A DNA stretch of 41,197 nt from Planctomycetota bacterium (GCA_014381305.1 JACNLW010000060.1:1-41197); one strand, 5' to 3'. Positions 7,194-16,230 are shown, numbered from the stretch's first letter. Program-made: numbers and translations. Notes: generated from the sequence alone by a model not told the origin.

Positions 7194-8705
7194 ATGTCCC
7201 TACCAAGAGTAGCAATTGTCGGAAGACCAAATGTTGGCAAATCGAGCCTCATGAACCGTCTTGCTCGCAAGCGTGTTTCTATCGTCGATCCAACCCCCGG
7301 AGTCACGCGCGATCGCGTGAGCGTGGTGCTTGAAATTGAACCTCCGAAAAAGACTCCAAAGGGTACGCTCCCTCGTTTTGCAGAAATTCATGATACAGGT
7401 GGCTGGGGCGTGTACGTTGTTGAAGGACAACACATTGATGATGCCGGGTGTGACCTCCGCGATTTAACAGAAGATATTGAATCCCAAATTCAAGAAGCAA
7501 TGGATCGTTCAGAAATCATTCTTTTTGTGATTGATGCGCAATCTGGTATTACACCACTTGACGAAACGGTTGCAAAATTATTGCGGCGATCAGGAGCAGC
7601 AGAAAAAACAATCGTAGTTGCAAACAAAGTAGATTCACGGAGTTGGGAATCACATGGCCATGAAGCAGCTGCGCTTGGCTTGGGCGAAGTGCTTTGCGTT
7701 TCATCGACGAGTGGTTTTGGAATTACTTCACTTTCTAACACACTCTGGGAACGTCTTGGTGAAGTTGGCGAGGTTGAACAGCAACAAGACGAAATGCGGT
7801 TGTCTATCGTTGGAAAACGAAACGCAGGAAAGTCATCGTTTATTAATGCACTTGCTGGAGAAAACCGCGTGATTGTTTCTGAAATTGCAGGAACAACTCG
7901 CGATGCAGTTGACGTGCAATTTGAAATTAATGGAAAAATATTAACAGCGATTGATACCGCTGGTGTTCGAAAACAAAAAAGTTTTTCGGATGACATTGAA
8001 TATTACGCCTACCGCAGAATGTTGAATTCAATTCGTCGTTCAGACGTAGCAATGTTGTTGGTCGATGCAACGCAACGGATTTCTCAAGTTGATAAAAAGC
8101 TTTCAACAGAACTTCAAAGGCAGTTTAAGCCAACAGTCATAGTGGTAAACAAATGGGATCTTGTTGATGAAAGTGTCACACCAGAAGATTACCTCGAATA
8201 TTTAACAAAAGAGTTGCGGGGTTTAGATTACGCACCAATTGTGTTTATCAGCGCCCATGAAGGCGAAGGCATTGAAGACGCTGTCGCTATGGCGTTTAAC
8301 TTAAAGGCGCAATCCATCCACCGCGAAACAACTGGCAAATTGAATGGCGTGTTGCGAGATATATTGAAAGATCGCGGTCCATCATCTCGTTTGGGAACAG
8401 TTGCAAAACTTTTATATGTGTCGCAAATAGCCGTTTCACCACCAACGATTGCGATCGTTGTGAATGAACCAGATATGTTTGAAGGTCAATATGAACGGTA
8501 TCTGATGAACCGTCTTCGAGAAGAATTGCCCTTTAGTGAAGTGCCGATTCGGCTTCTCTTTACAAAACGGCAACGAAAAACGCTCGAAGCGCTCAAACAA
8601 GACGGTCGAACCGCTACAATAGAATCGCTTACGCGTACAAACCCATCAGTTGGTCAGGTGATTGATGGAGATGAAACCCTTCCTGACGACAGTTTTGAAC
8701 AGTGA
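7194..8705 (+). CDS. der: Ribosome biogenesis GTPase Der (EngA)
   Basis: Double-GTPase needed for 50S subunit assembly. The first G domain has GRPNVGKS (residues about 10-17), the G3 block DTGGWG and NKVDS. The second has GKRNAGKS (near residue 206), DTAG and NKWD. The C-terminal KH-like domain reads PPTIAIVVNEPDMFEGQYER. At 503 residues it is slightly longer than usual because of an insertion in the first G domain around EIEPPKKTPKGTLPRFAEI. The ATG is supported by the conserved N-terminus LPRVAIVGRPNVGKS. Confidence 0.97.
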   Translation: MSLPRVAIVGRPNVGKSSLMNRLARKRVSIVDPTPGVTRDRVSVVLEIEPPKKTPKGTLPRFAEIHDTGGWGVYVVEGQHIDDAGCDLRDLTEDIESQIQEAMDRSEIILFVIDAQSGITPLDETVAKLLRRSGAAEKTIVVANKVDSRSWESHGHEAAALGLGEVLCVSSTSGFGITSLSNTLWERLGEVGEVEQQQDEMRLSIVGKRNAGKSSFINALAGENRVIVSEIAGTTRDAVDVQFEINGKILTAIDTAGVRKQKSFSDDIEYYAYRRMLNSIRRSDVAMLLVDATQRISQVDKKLSTELQRQFKPTVIVVNKWDLVDESVTPEDYLEYLTKELRGLDYAPIVFISAHEGEGIEDAVAMAFNLKAQSIHRETTGKLNGVLRDILKDRGPSSRLGTVAKLLYVSQIAVSPPTIAIVVNEPDMFEGQYERYLMNRLREELPFSEVPIRLLFTKRQRKTLEALKQDGRTATIESLTRTNPSVGQVIDGDETLPDDSFEQ

Positions 8706-8747
8706 TTACGAACTCGGTGAACTCGGTGAACCTAGTTTCGTAATTTT
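8705..8747 (+). terminator. Possible weak terminator after der
   Basis: An 8-bp perfect stem ATTACGAA/TTCGTAAT (8705-8712 and 8737-8744) encloses a 24-nt loop and is followed by TTTT within the last bases. The loop holds a short tandem duplication of GAACTCGGT. The long loop and short U-run make it weak. Confidence 0.35.
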
Positions 8748-8767
8748 GTAACGCGGTATCTACAGAC

Positions 8768-9988
8768 ATGTCTATTTTTCCATTACCGGTTTTTGAACAG
8801 GACGAAGATCCTTCAAACCGAGATGCACTCACCCTAGAAGAACAACTCGAAGCGCTTGAGGCGCCAACGACGATGGTTGTGCGTTTTGGCGCAATGCTTG
8901 AAGTTGGCGAGTATAAACAAGCAGGAGAAATCCGAGCAGGATGTGGATCAAAACTTGTTGCTCGGACGCATCGAGGAACAGAATTGGTCGATCTGCTCAC
9001 CACGACCTGTTCAAATGCAGGCTGCGGTAAATCCATTTCTCGTTCTGAAATGCTCGAATATATAGATAACTCCGGCGGAAAAAAGTTTCCATTCCATACA
9101 AATGGTCGAGTTCTCCGGATTGCAACTGCGGAGGATTTAGGTCGCATGAGTGTACTCAAGGGAGGAGTGAGAGATCATAAAAAGATAGTTAAAAAATTGG
9201 TAGAAGAACATCAACTGTCAATGAAAATTGTAGACGTGGAACCAATTCTTGGTGAAGAACTTTTTACGGTTTATTATCAAGCAGAAGACAGGGTTGATTT
9301 CAGATCTCTTGTTCAAGCACTTGCGAAAGAATTTAAAACCAGAATTGAAATGCGTCAGGTTGGCTCACGAGATGAAGCAAGGCTTGTTGGAGATTATGAA
9401 AAATGTGGTCAACATTGTTGTTGCAAGAGCTTCTTGAAAGTTCTTTCGCCAGTTTCAATGCGCGCAGCAAAACAGCAGAAGCAAACGCTTGATCCGAAGA
9501 AGATTTCAGGACGGTGCGGACGTCTTATGTGTTGCCTTCGGTATGAAGACCAAACGTATCGTGAATTGAAAAAGAATTTGCCACACAGAAAAACAAGGGT
9601 TGGCACTGCTGAAGGGCCAGGCGTTGTACTTGACGGAAAAATTTTGACGCAACTTGTGCTTGTCGCTCTTGAACATGACAACAGGCAGATCGCAGTCCCA
9701 GTTGAAGAACTCAGCGATCCAGAAACTTGTCCTCGACCATGGGAAGAAATTGAAAAGCCCGTGTACGAGAAAAAAGAGAATAAAAATAAAAATAAAAAAT
9801 CTCGTCGGCGACGCGGAAACAAGAGTAGCGCAAAGCAAGTTGCCCAAAACAAAGGACCCACTCAGACACAAGAAAGTACAGAAGCCTCTGGGCCAAAGAA
9901 GAAAAAGCGCCGACGCCGAAGACGTCGAAGGAAAGGCGGCAACTCCGGTTCAAATTCCGAAGGTGGCGGTTCTGAGAGTACAGGGTAA
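8768..9988 (+). CDS. PSP1-domain protein, RicT/YaaT-like
   Basis: The core reads YQAEDRVDFRSLVQALAKEF, RIEMRQVGSRDEARLVGDYE, CGQHCCCKSFL and KKISGRCGRLMCCLRYE. This is the PSP1 signature with the cysteine clusters known in RicT, a subunit of an Fe-S-containing Ric complex that affects RNase Y in Bacillus. An N-terminal region of about 90 residues includes another cysteine set (TTCSNAGCG). The C-terminal 90 residues are a disordered Lys/Arg-rich and Gly/Ser-rich tail (KKKKRRRRRRRRKGG), suggesting RNA or ribosome contact. It is followed 12 bp later by lepB. No RicA or RicF partner is visible. The family call is firm; the role here is inferred. Confidence 0.88.
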   Translation: MSIFPLPVFEQDEDPSNRDALTLEEQLEALEAPTTMVVRFGAMLEVGEYKQAGEIRAGCGSKLVARTHRGTELVDLLTTTCSNAGCGKSISRSEMLEYIDNSGGKKFPFHTNGRVLRIATAEDLGRMSVLKGGVRDHKKIVKKLVEEHQLSMKIVDVEPILGEELFTVYYQAEDRVDFRSLVQALAKEFKTRIEMRQVGSRDEARLVGDYEKCGQHCCCKSFLKVLSPVSMRAAKQQKQTLDPKKISGRCGRLMCCLRYEDQTYRELKKNLPHRKTRVGTAEGPGVVLDGKILTQLVLVALEHDNRQIAVPVEELSDPETCPRPWEEIEKPVYEKKENKNKNKKSRRRRGNKSSAKQVAQNKGPTQTQESTEASGPKKKKRRRRRRRRKGGNSGSNSEGGGSESTG

Positions 9989-10000
9989 ACTGCACAGTAC

Positions 10001-11557
10001 ATGCAAACGAAAGAACACAAAGAAGAGACAGGCGTGATAAAAACGATCCAATCATTATTGGTGGCGTTCGTCCTTGCAATGGTTTTTCGGGGTTTTGTCG
10101 TCGAGGGGTTTGTTATTCCTACAGGTTCGATGGCACCAACTCTGCTTGGGCAGCACTTGTTGAAACACAGCGATCAAACAGGCGAATATTTCCCCGTGGG
10201 TTTTGATGTTCAGAGGAATATTGGTCCAGAACGATTTGTTGATCCGTTACTTGGAAGAACAATGCCGCTGCCACTGGCCGAAGCAAAAAAAATCATTCCA
10301 CGCACTGGTGATCGGGTGTTAGTACTAAAAACGTTGTATCCATTTTTTGAGCCAAAGCGATTTGATGTTGTTGTATTTAAAAATCCAACAGACACGCAAG
10401 GTCTTGCTGCAAATTACATCAAGCGCCTGATTGGATTGCCAAACGAAACTCTTTGGATTGCAGATGGAGAAATTTTTGCCAAGAAGGGCAACGGTTCATT
10501 TTTAATTCAACGCAAACCTGAACACGTACAGAAAACTTTATGGAGACCAGTCTCAGATAGCGACGCAATTCCATCAGACCATCTCGCACTGGCAAGACCT
10601 TGGAGAGGTTCACCTTGGCACGCAACGCCTGTCGCGGATTGGAATCGCGATGGGCGAACATGGGAGTGCTCTGGGGGAAACACAACACTCACGTGGGATA
10701 ATCACAAAATACCAATTGATGATTGGCTTCCGTACAACATGTTGATGCCAAGGTCTAGGCAAGAGCCAATGTCAGACATCCGAGTTGCGGCAACAATTGT
10801 TCCGCAAGAAAAATCGTTGGTTGTGAACTTTGAACTCCACGCTGTTGGGCATGTTTTTAACTGGACAATAGACGGGTCTAAAGCAATGTTGACAAAACAA
10901 TTAGTCGACGATCCTTCGTCGCTTACAATTGATACGTTTGACATTGATCCGATACAAGTAGGTAAACCTACAGCAGTAGAGTTTTGGCACGTTGATCAAA
11001 TGCTCGCAATGTACATTGATGGTCAGCGAGTTGGAGAAATGCTGTATGACTATGGACCAGAAGGTCGACTTCGGCTAGTAACTAGGGCTGATGAGTCTGT
11101 GCCAATCGAAGTAATTGCTGGTCGAGGCGGCGCTGCTCCCACATTATCATGGCATTTTAAAAACGCCCCTTTCATAATGAGTAAGGTAACTGTTGATCAT
11201 GATTTATATTATCGAAGTGGTCGCCTTCCGTCGAGAGCCACAAAAAATCCAACAACACCTGGGAATGAAAAACTTGTAGAAGTAGGATCTCCAGCTTTTG
11301 GAACGCACCCAGATAAACTTGCGGTTTTAGGTCCTGATCAATTTATGATGGCTGGCGACAACAGCGCATATTCTTTAGATGGTCGACTTTGGGGAAACCC
11401 AGATGAATTTGTCGCAGCACAGATCGATACCGCACCTTTTTTAGTAAACCGAGATTTACTCATCGGTAAAGCGTGGTGCGTGTATTGGCCATCCGCATTT
11501 CGCATAAGTAATGTTCCAATCATTCCAGATTTCGGATCGGTCCGTTTTATTCGGTAG
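10001..11557 (+). CDS. lepB: Signal peptidase I with large insertion
   Basis: Membrane serine protease that removes signal peptides during export. A transmembrane helix (residues about 13-32) leads to the catalytic Ser43 in PTGSMAPTL. The catalytic Lys141 sits in YIKRLIGLPNE, and the last conserved box is MMAGDNSAYSLDGRLWG near residue 450. At 518 residues it is far longer than the usual 200-320. About 270 residues lie between the Lys box and the GDNS box. Part of that insertion (VEFWHVDQMLAMYIDGQRVGE) looks like a jelly-roll carbohydrate-binding or LamG-type strand pattern. All catalytic residues are present. It closely follows the RicT-like gene. Confidence 0.94.
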   Translation: MQTKEHKEETGVIKTIQSLLVAFVLAMVFRGFVVEGFVIPTGSMAPTLLGQHLLKHSDQTGEYFPVGFDVQRNIGPERFVDPLLGRTMPLPLAEAKKIIPRTGDRVLVLKTLYPFFEPKRFDVVVFKNPTDTQGLAANYIKRLIGLPNETLWIADGEIFAKKGNGSFLIQRKPEHVQKTLWRPVSDSDAIPSDHLALARPWRGSPWHATPVADWNRDGRTWECSGGNTTLTWDNHKIPIDDWLPYNMLMPRSRQEPMSDIRVAATIVPQEKSLVVNFELHAVGHVFNWTIDGSKAMLTKQLVDDPSSLTIDTFDIDPIQVGKPTAVEFWHVDQMLAMYIDGQRVGEMLYDYGPEGRLRLVTRADESVPIEVIAGRGGAAPTLSWHFKNAPFIMSKVTVDHDLYYRSGRLPSRATKNPTTPGNEKLVEVGSPAFGTHPDKLAVLGPDQFMMAGDNSAYSLDGRLWGNPDEFVAAQIDTAPFLVNRDLLIGKAWCVYWPSAFRISNVPIIPDFGSVRFIR

Positions 11558-11719
11558 GTATTACACCTCCCGCTGAACGCTGAATCAATTTGTGCGTTCA
11601 TTCATTCTTGTTTCATTACTCCAGTTGTGCAGGGGATGAACTCCCCCAACCCACACAATCCAACCCCATACTTTGCATAGGACTCTAGAAGCACATCGCG
11701 CTTGTCGATTGCAACGTGT

Positions 11720-12748
11720 ATGGGAATTCAAAAAAGATTCACTCGTGCATCGGCCAAGCCACCAGTAGCAATTCATTTTGGCAACGACGATGTTGTCCGT
11801 TTCATGCAAATCAGTGGGGAAAATGAACTTGTACTTGAGGCTTCATTTGAAGTATCTGCCAATGATGATGTTGGATTACGGGAAGCAACTTCATGCTTTC
11901 ATTCTCGCAAGGCAGTGGTTTCAGTACCCTCTTCAGAAATACTTTTGAGGCATATTCGAGTCGATTGCAATGCAAGAGACGACGAGGTTGTGCAAAAACT
12001 TTGTGAACAGAATGGATCGTGGAGTCACGCTTCTATCAGACAGTTGCCGATCTTCACAAATATTCGGGATGGGTCTAATTCGCAATTACAACAGGAATTA
12101 CTTTGCATAGGTGTTTCTCATGCAATGATTGATAGGTGCGTATCTACTGTTGAACGCGCAGGTATGGATGTTCGAAGGGTTACGGTTCCAGTTCACGCAA
12201 CGCTACGAGCGTTTGACAAACTTTATCGCCGCGATGGAGATGAAATGATCACTTCAATGGTCGTTGATATGGACAAAGAACAAACCATCGCCATGATTGC
12301 ACATGGGATGAATCTCGTTGTAGCTAGCACGCTGCAATACAAACCAGAGACTTCTTCTACACAACAATGGAAATCAACACCAGCGCTGATTCGGGCGGGA
12401 GCGAACGGCAGAGAGTTTGAGCGGCGTGGAGAAATTTTACCTCGTGGTCTTGCAGAGCCAAACTCTTCATTAGAAAGTTGCTGCGAAAACACATTTGTAG
12501 AGGAACTCCGCGGATGCACCCGGCATCACAGTTCACTGTTTCCCGAACGCCCCATAGACCGCATCGTGTTTTGTGGTGGCGGAGCGTTGAAAACAGAATT
12601 ATGTGCTTCAGTTGCGACGGAGTTGGGTTTGCATGGTTTTATTGCAGATCCCTCGGCGTGGATCAGTGGCGCGGAAGAGTTGGCAAGCGGACCAATATGG
12701 ACAACTGTCGCAGGTTTGTGTTTTGCGTACGCGAGGGAATCAATATGA
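11720..12748 (+). CDS. pilM: PilM-like cytoplasmic pilus/secretion ATPase-fold protein
   Basis: About 342 residues with an actin-like (FtsA/PilM) pattern: an N-terminal AIHFGNDDVVRFMQI, a middle ATLRAFDKLYR and SMVVDMDKEQTIAMIAHG phosphate-type loop, and a late IDRIVFCGGGALKTELC followed by GLHGFIADPS. PilM forms a cytoplasmic ring that binds the PilN tail in type IV pili and related type II systems. ATG 11720 is chosen; TTG 11702 is in frame but lacks support. Overlap ATGA with pilN (12745-12748) and position before two single-pass membrane proteins and a secretion ATPase support the call. Sequence similarity by eye is modest. Confidence 0.78.
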   Translation: MGIQKRFTRASAKPPVAIHFGNDDVVRFMQISGENELVLEASFEVSANDDVGLREATSCFHSRKAVVSVPSSEILLRHIRVDCNARDDEVVQKLCEQNGSWSHASIRQLPIFTNIRDGSNSQLQQELLCIGVSHAMIDRCVSTVERAGMDVRRVTVPVHATLRAFDKLYRRDGDEMITSMVVDMDKEQTIAMIAHGMNLVVASTLQYKPETSSTQQWKSTPALIRAGANGREFERRGEILPRGLAEPNSSLESCCENTFVEELRGCTRHHSSLFPERPIDRIVFCGGGALKTELCASVATELGLHGFIADPSAWISGAEELASGPIWTTVAGLCFAYARESI

Positions 12749-13350
12749 ACCATCCATTTGATGATTTTCTAACGAAGCGTTGGCACGATCAAAAACGAGA
12801 TCGAAGAATATTTCGGTATGGATTGGTATTGGTTGGAATAGTAGTCATTATGACCTTCTCTGCATTTGCAGCAACCATGGGACATTGGCGGAGTGTTTTT
12901 CAAAACCAACAAGCTGTTTCAGCAAGGTGGAATGATGCACAGTTGCGTGTGCAGGGTTATATGCAATCAGAGAGAACGCTGAGAAAAAAACTCGAGGAAG
13001 CAAAAGTAATCAGCGAGTTACTTGACGTCGTTCCAAAATCACTTTTACTTTCTGAATTAACCTCCGTTTTACCCGAAGAGGCATTTATGAATTCAATTCG
13101 AGTAGATACTAGAACTCGCACAAATGATGATGGCATTTCGATTAGGTTCGACAAAGTGCATGTAGCAGGGGATGCAGATGATGATGCAACAGTTTCATCG
13201 TTTGTAGAAAGTTTGATGGAATCCGCATATTTTACAAATGTGTCATTGCAATACTGCCAACAGAAAAAAGGTGGAATTGCAAGGGGTTTCGCAATCTCGA
13301 TGGAAGCACACAATGAAGTTAAACAGACTCTTGCTGAGGTGCACCCTTGA
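12745..13350 (+). CDS. pilN: PilN-like inner-membrane protein
   Basis: About 201 residues. There is a short cytoplasmic tail (MNHPFDDFLTKRW), then a transmembrane segment (YGLVLVGIVVIMTFSAFAA), a coiled-coil (WNDAQLRVQGYMQSERTLRK) and a ferredoxin-like periplasmic domain beginning LLSELTSVLPEEAFMNSIRV. This matches PilN/GspL-C. The start is fixed by overlap with the pilM stop and a GAGGGA site 6 nt upstream; an open frame extends far upstream but only as antisense or out-of-frame pilM. It is followed by the PilO-like gene with a TTGA overlap. Confidence 0.82.
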   Translation: MNHPFDDFLTKRWHDQKRDRRIFRYGLVLVGIVVIMTFSAFAATMGHWRSVFQNQQAVSARWNDAQLRVQGYMQSERTLRKKLEEAKVISELLDVVPKSLLLSELTSVLPEEAFMNSIRVDTRTRTNDDGISIRFDKVHVAGDADDDATVSSFVESLMESAYFTNVSLQYCQQKKGGIARGFAISMEAHNEVKQTLAEVHP

Positions 13351-13883
13351 ATATTCCAATGAGATATTTTTCGCTTGTACTTGTTTTAGTCGCAACGCCG
13401 GTAATGGCTTGGCTGACGGTGTATCGTCCAACAAATCTTGCTGTTGAGACCGTTGCTAGTGAAATTAAAGCAAGAACAAAACAACTCAGTCATTTCTCAG
13501 AAGTAAATGCACAGTATCGTCAAATGCAAGATGCGATAGAACAACTGGCAAGTGCTTCAGAAGTTGCAACTTCTAGAATTCCAATCCAGCATCAAGCCGA
13601 GCAGTGGCTTGGAGAGGCATCAATTGCTGCTGAGCAATCAAATCTTACTGTTCGCAGCGTTACCATTTCTGGAAATCGATCTGAAAACGACTTTGGTGTG
13701 CTTCCAGTGAATATGGAAGTAACCGGTTCTTTCGTGGGTGTGTATGATTTAATACAACGGTTTGAACAAATGGAACGGATGATTCCAATAAGCAGATTGG
13801 ATATTAGACGGACAAATGATGTAACAGTTGATGCAACGTTGGTGCTTCACTTGTTGTTCAATGAAGAGGGTGGTTCTCAATGA
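13347..13883 (+). CDS. pilO: PilO-like inner-membrane protein
   Basis: 178 residues: an N-terminal membrane helix (FSLVLVLVATPVMAWLTVY), a coiled-coil (LAVETVASEIKARTKQLSHF and onward), then a periplasmic domain with PVNMEVTGSFVGVYDLIQRFEQMERMI. The phrase MEVTGSFVGVYDLIQ closely resembles the PilO/GspM ferredoxin-like domain. Start TTG 13347 is supported by GAGGT 7 nt upstream and by the 4-nt overlap with pilN; ATG 13359 is the alternative. It would dimerise with PilN in the inner-membrane alignment complex. Confidence 0.85.
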   Translation: MNIPMRYFSLVLVLVATPVMAWLTVYRPTNLAVETVASEIKARTKQLSHFSEVNAQYRQMQDAIEQLASASEVATSRIPIQHQAEQWLGEASIAAEQSNLTVRSVTISGNRSENDFGVLPVNMEVTGSFVGVYDLIQRFEQMERMIPISRLDIRRTNDVTVDATLVLHLLFNEEGGSQ

Positions 13884-14539
13884 ATATTCTAAAGCACATG
13901 ACGGAGCTCTATGGAGCAGCGCCGATGTTTGTCATTTTTTCTGCGCTGTTTGCGATTTCTGAGCTCACAGTGATGTGGATGGTCGTTCCTGTAGAAGGGA
14001 GTGTTGCATCAACGCAGCAAGATATGCTTATGGATTCTTTTTTAGGTGAAAATGGTGTAGTCAAGACATCGTCTGAAGTTGTTGATGTCATACTTGAAAC
14101 ACAAACCGTTTCGGGGAGGCTTGATCATGATCCATCGAGTTGGCAGCAACCACTTGTTAACCTTAATCCATGTCAAAAACAAACAGTTGCACATACAGAG
14201 GTGGCAGTTGTAAAAAAGCCTTCTGAAACTTGGATTGCACACCAATTCTTAGTAGAAATTGCAGATCGTGCGATGTTTGAGTTAGAACTCACATCAATCA
14301 TGAAGGGAAAGAGTTCGTTGGCGAATATAAATGGAAGCATTTACCAACAGGGTGATACGTTACTTTTGCCAAACGCAAACGGCGCTTTTGTTGTAGTTGA
14401 AGTGCGGGGCGATTCAGTTCTTCTTCGTTTGGTGATTGATGATGAAAATATCCTAGCAGAGTTTGGTGAAATTGAACGAACACTATTTATATTCGGAAGC
14501 ACAAGCAATACACTTGTTGATGCTGGAGAACGGCAATGA
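13880..14539 (+). CDS. PilP/GspC-like protein of the pilus/secretion complex
   Basis: 219 residues. An N-terminal hydrophobic segment (APMFVIFSALFAISELTVMWM) precedes a long linker. The C-terminal domain FELELTSIMKGKSSLANINGSIYQQGDTLL, then FVVVEVRGDSVLLRLV, has the strand pattern and wording of the PilP or GspC HR domain that links the inner-membrane complex to the secretin. Known PilP proteins are lipoproteins; this one has a membrane helix instead, as in GspC. It overlaps pilO and the following ATPase gene by 4 nt each. Assignment is by position and pattern, moderately sure. Confidence 0.62.
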   Translation: MNILKHMTELYGAAPMFVIFSALFAISELTVMWMVVPVEGSVASTQQDMLMDSFLGENGVVKTSSEVVDVILETQTVSGRLDHDPSSWQQPLVNLNPCQKQTVAHTEVAVVKKPSETWIAHQFLVEIADRAMFELELTSIMKGKSSLANINGSIYQQGDTLLLPNANGAFVVVEVRGDSVLLRLVIDDENILAEFGEIERTLFIFGSTSNTLVDAGERQ

Positions 14540-16224
14540 AACAGTTAAACACCCTAAAACAACCAGCAACCTCTTATGCAAACAAACTTATGGTTGCGTT
14601 ACGCGCGCAAGGTGTTCTTGATGGAGAACAACAGGAAGCAGTTGAGCGATTGCAAAAGAAAAACCGCGGGCAATCCGTTGCGCAAACACTCATTGATACA
14701 GGTATCTGTGAGGAGAGCGTACAAAAAACAGTTGCTCAATTATCAGGAATGTTGTTTGTTAAAATTGACAATGAAAACATTGATCTAGAGTTTGTAGAAA
14801 AAATTGGAAGTTCGTGGTGCAGGGAACATTGTATTGTTCCGGTTAAGATAGAAGGAAAGAGGTATTTGGCAGCACAAACACCAGACGCAGTATTTTTAGC
14901 CGAGGGTATTTGTTGCGATCAGTCTGCAAAAATGGGTCAAGCAATTGCACTAAGGCGAGATTTGGAAAGCGCTATTGATGTGTTTGATGCACAAACACGA
15001 AAAATTGAACCCGAGATTCGTGAAGAAGAAAGTGGGGGCGAACTTTCGCTTGATCTCGAAAATGCTACTGCAGAGGCAGATTCTTCACCTGTTGTGAGTT
15101 TTGTGAGCAATATGATTGCAACCGCTTTGCGAGAAAATGCTTCAGATATTCATTACGAACCATGTGATGATCGATCTCGGGTTCGGTATAGAATTGATGG
15201 CGTGTTACACGACTTAGATGATGCGCCCAAACGGTTGCACGCAGCAGTTGTGAGCCGTATAAAAATTCTCGCGAACTTAGATATTGCAGAACGACGATTG
15301 CCACAAGATGGACGAATTCGCGCAACGATTCTTGGCAGGTCATTAGACTTACGAGTTTCAACTGTACCAACTCCAAAGGGCGAGAAGATTGTGATGCGGT
15401 TGCTCGATGATCGGAACATTCGGATTGGTCTTGATGAGTTGGGGTTCCGCAAAGAAATTCTTGAAGCGTGGCAGAAAGAGGTTACTGCGCCAAATGGAAT
15501 TATTCTTGTGACGGGTCCAACTGGATGTGGTAAAACAACAACGCTTTATTCATCCTTGCAGTCAATGGATCGCAAGCGTTTGAATATATCTACGGTCGAA
15601 GATCCAGTTGAGTACGAATTGGATGGTATTACTCAGATACAGGTACATGATAAAATTGACATGACATTTTCCAGAGCCCTGCGCGCACTGTTGCGGCAAG
15701 ACCCCGACGTAGTCTTACTGGGCGAAATTCGTGATAAGGAAACAGCTGGAGTGGCAATTCAAGCAGCCATGACGGGACACTTGGTGCTATCTACGTTACA
15801 CACAAATGATGCACCTTCATCGATGACAAGGTTGATTAATATTGGTGTCGAACCATTCTTAGTTGCATCTGCGGTGAACGCTATTCTCGCGCAGCGTCTT
15901 GCTCGGCGTGTGTGCCAGCAGTGCGTGAAGTTTGAAGAACCAACCCCTGAAGAACTAGAATTACTTGGAGGGCTCACTCCAGAAAAAATCCCGCATGCTG
16001 TTGGTTGTAATCAGTGTCGGGGGAGTGGATACGCAGGTCGACTTGGCATCTACGAGTTATTGCTGATGAATGACGAACTACGCGATTTGATTGCGAGTAA
16101 CCCAACGATTACCACATTCCGAAACCGTTGTATTGAATCTGGTATGCAAAACCTTCGTATTGACGGTTTTGCTAAATTGGCCGAAGGTCTTACAACCCTC
16201 GATGAAATTCTCCGCCTTACCTAA
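14536..16224 (+). CDS. GspE/PilB-type secretion or pilus assembly ATPase
   Basis: Hexameric cytoplasmic ATPase that powers type II secretion or type IV pilus extension. An N-terminal MshEN-type domain covers about residues 10-150. The core has the Asp box region, Walker A GPTGCGKT at residues 327-334, and Walker B/His boxes in LLRQDPDVVLLGEIRDKETAGVAIQAAMTGHLVLSTLHTNDAP. A zinc-binding pair CQQC ... CNQC lies near 460-495, followed by GYAGRLGIYELLLMNDELRDLI. 562 residues is normal. It is last in the pilMNOP-like operon. No PilC/GspF, pilin, prepilin peptidase or secretin is in the window. Confidence 0.95.
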   Translation: MKQLNTLKQPATSYANKLMVALRAQGVLDGEQQEAVERLQKKNRGQSVAQTLIDTGICEESVQKTVAQLSGMLFVKIDNENIDLEFVEKIGSSWCREHCIVPVKIEGKRYLAAQTPDAVFLAEGICCDQSAKMGQAIALRRDLESAIDVFDAQTRKIEPEIREEESGGELSLDLENATAEADSSPVVSFVSNMIATALRENASDIHYEPCDDRSRVRYRIDGVLHDLDDAPKRLHAAVVSRIKILANLDIAERRLPQDGRIRATILGRSLDLRVSTVPTPKGEKIVMRLLDDRNIRIGLDELGFRKEILEAWQKEVTAPNGIILVTGPTGCGKTTTLYSSLQSMDRKRLNISTVEDPVEYELDGITQIQVHDKIDMTFSRALRALLRQDPDVVLLGEIRDKETAGVAIQAAMTGHLVLSTLHTNDAPSSMTRLINIGVEPFLVASAVNAILAQRLARRVCQQCVKFEEPTPEELELLGGLTPEKIPHAVGCNQCRGSGYAGRLGIYELLLMNDELRDLIASNPTITTFRNRCIESGMQNLRIDGFAKLAEGLTTLDEILRLT

Positions 16225-16230
16225 AGTCAT

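Noticed and set aside
7490-7996. 168-residue minus-strand ORF
   Set aside because: It is a shadow of der, whose motifs are unmistakable.
11625-11678. Promoter or terminator before pilM (TTGTG/CACAA with GGGG/CCCC)
   Set aside because: The inverted repeat is imperfect with no U-run, and no -35/-10 pair has acceptable spacing.
12478-12744. N-terminal extension of the PilN-like gene
   Set aside because: It overlaps pilM in another frame; the ATGA overlap and ribosome site fix the start at 12745.
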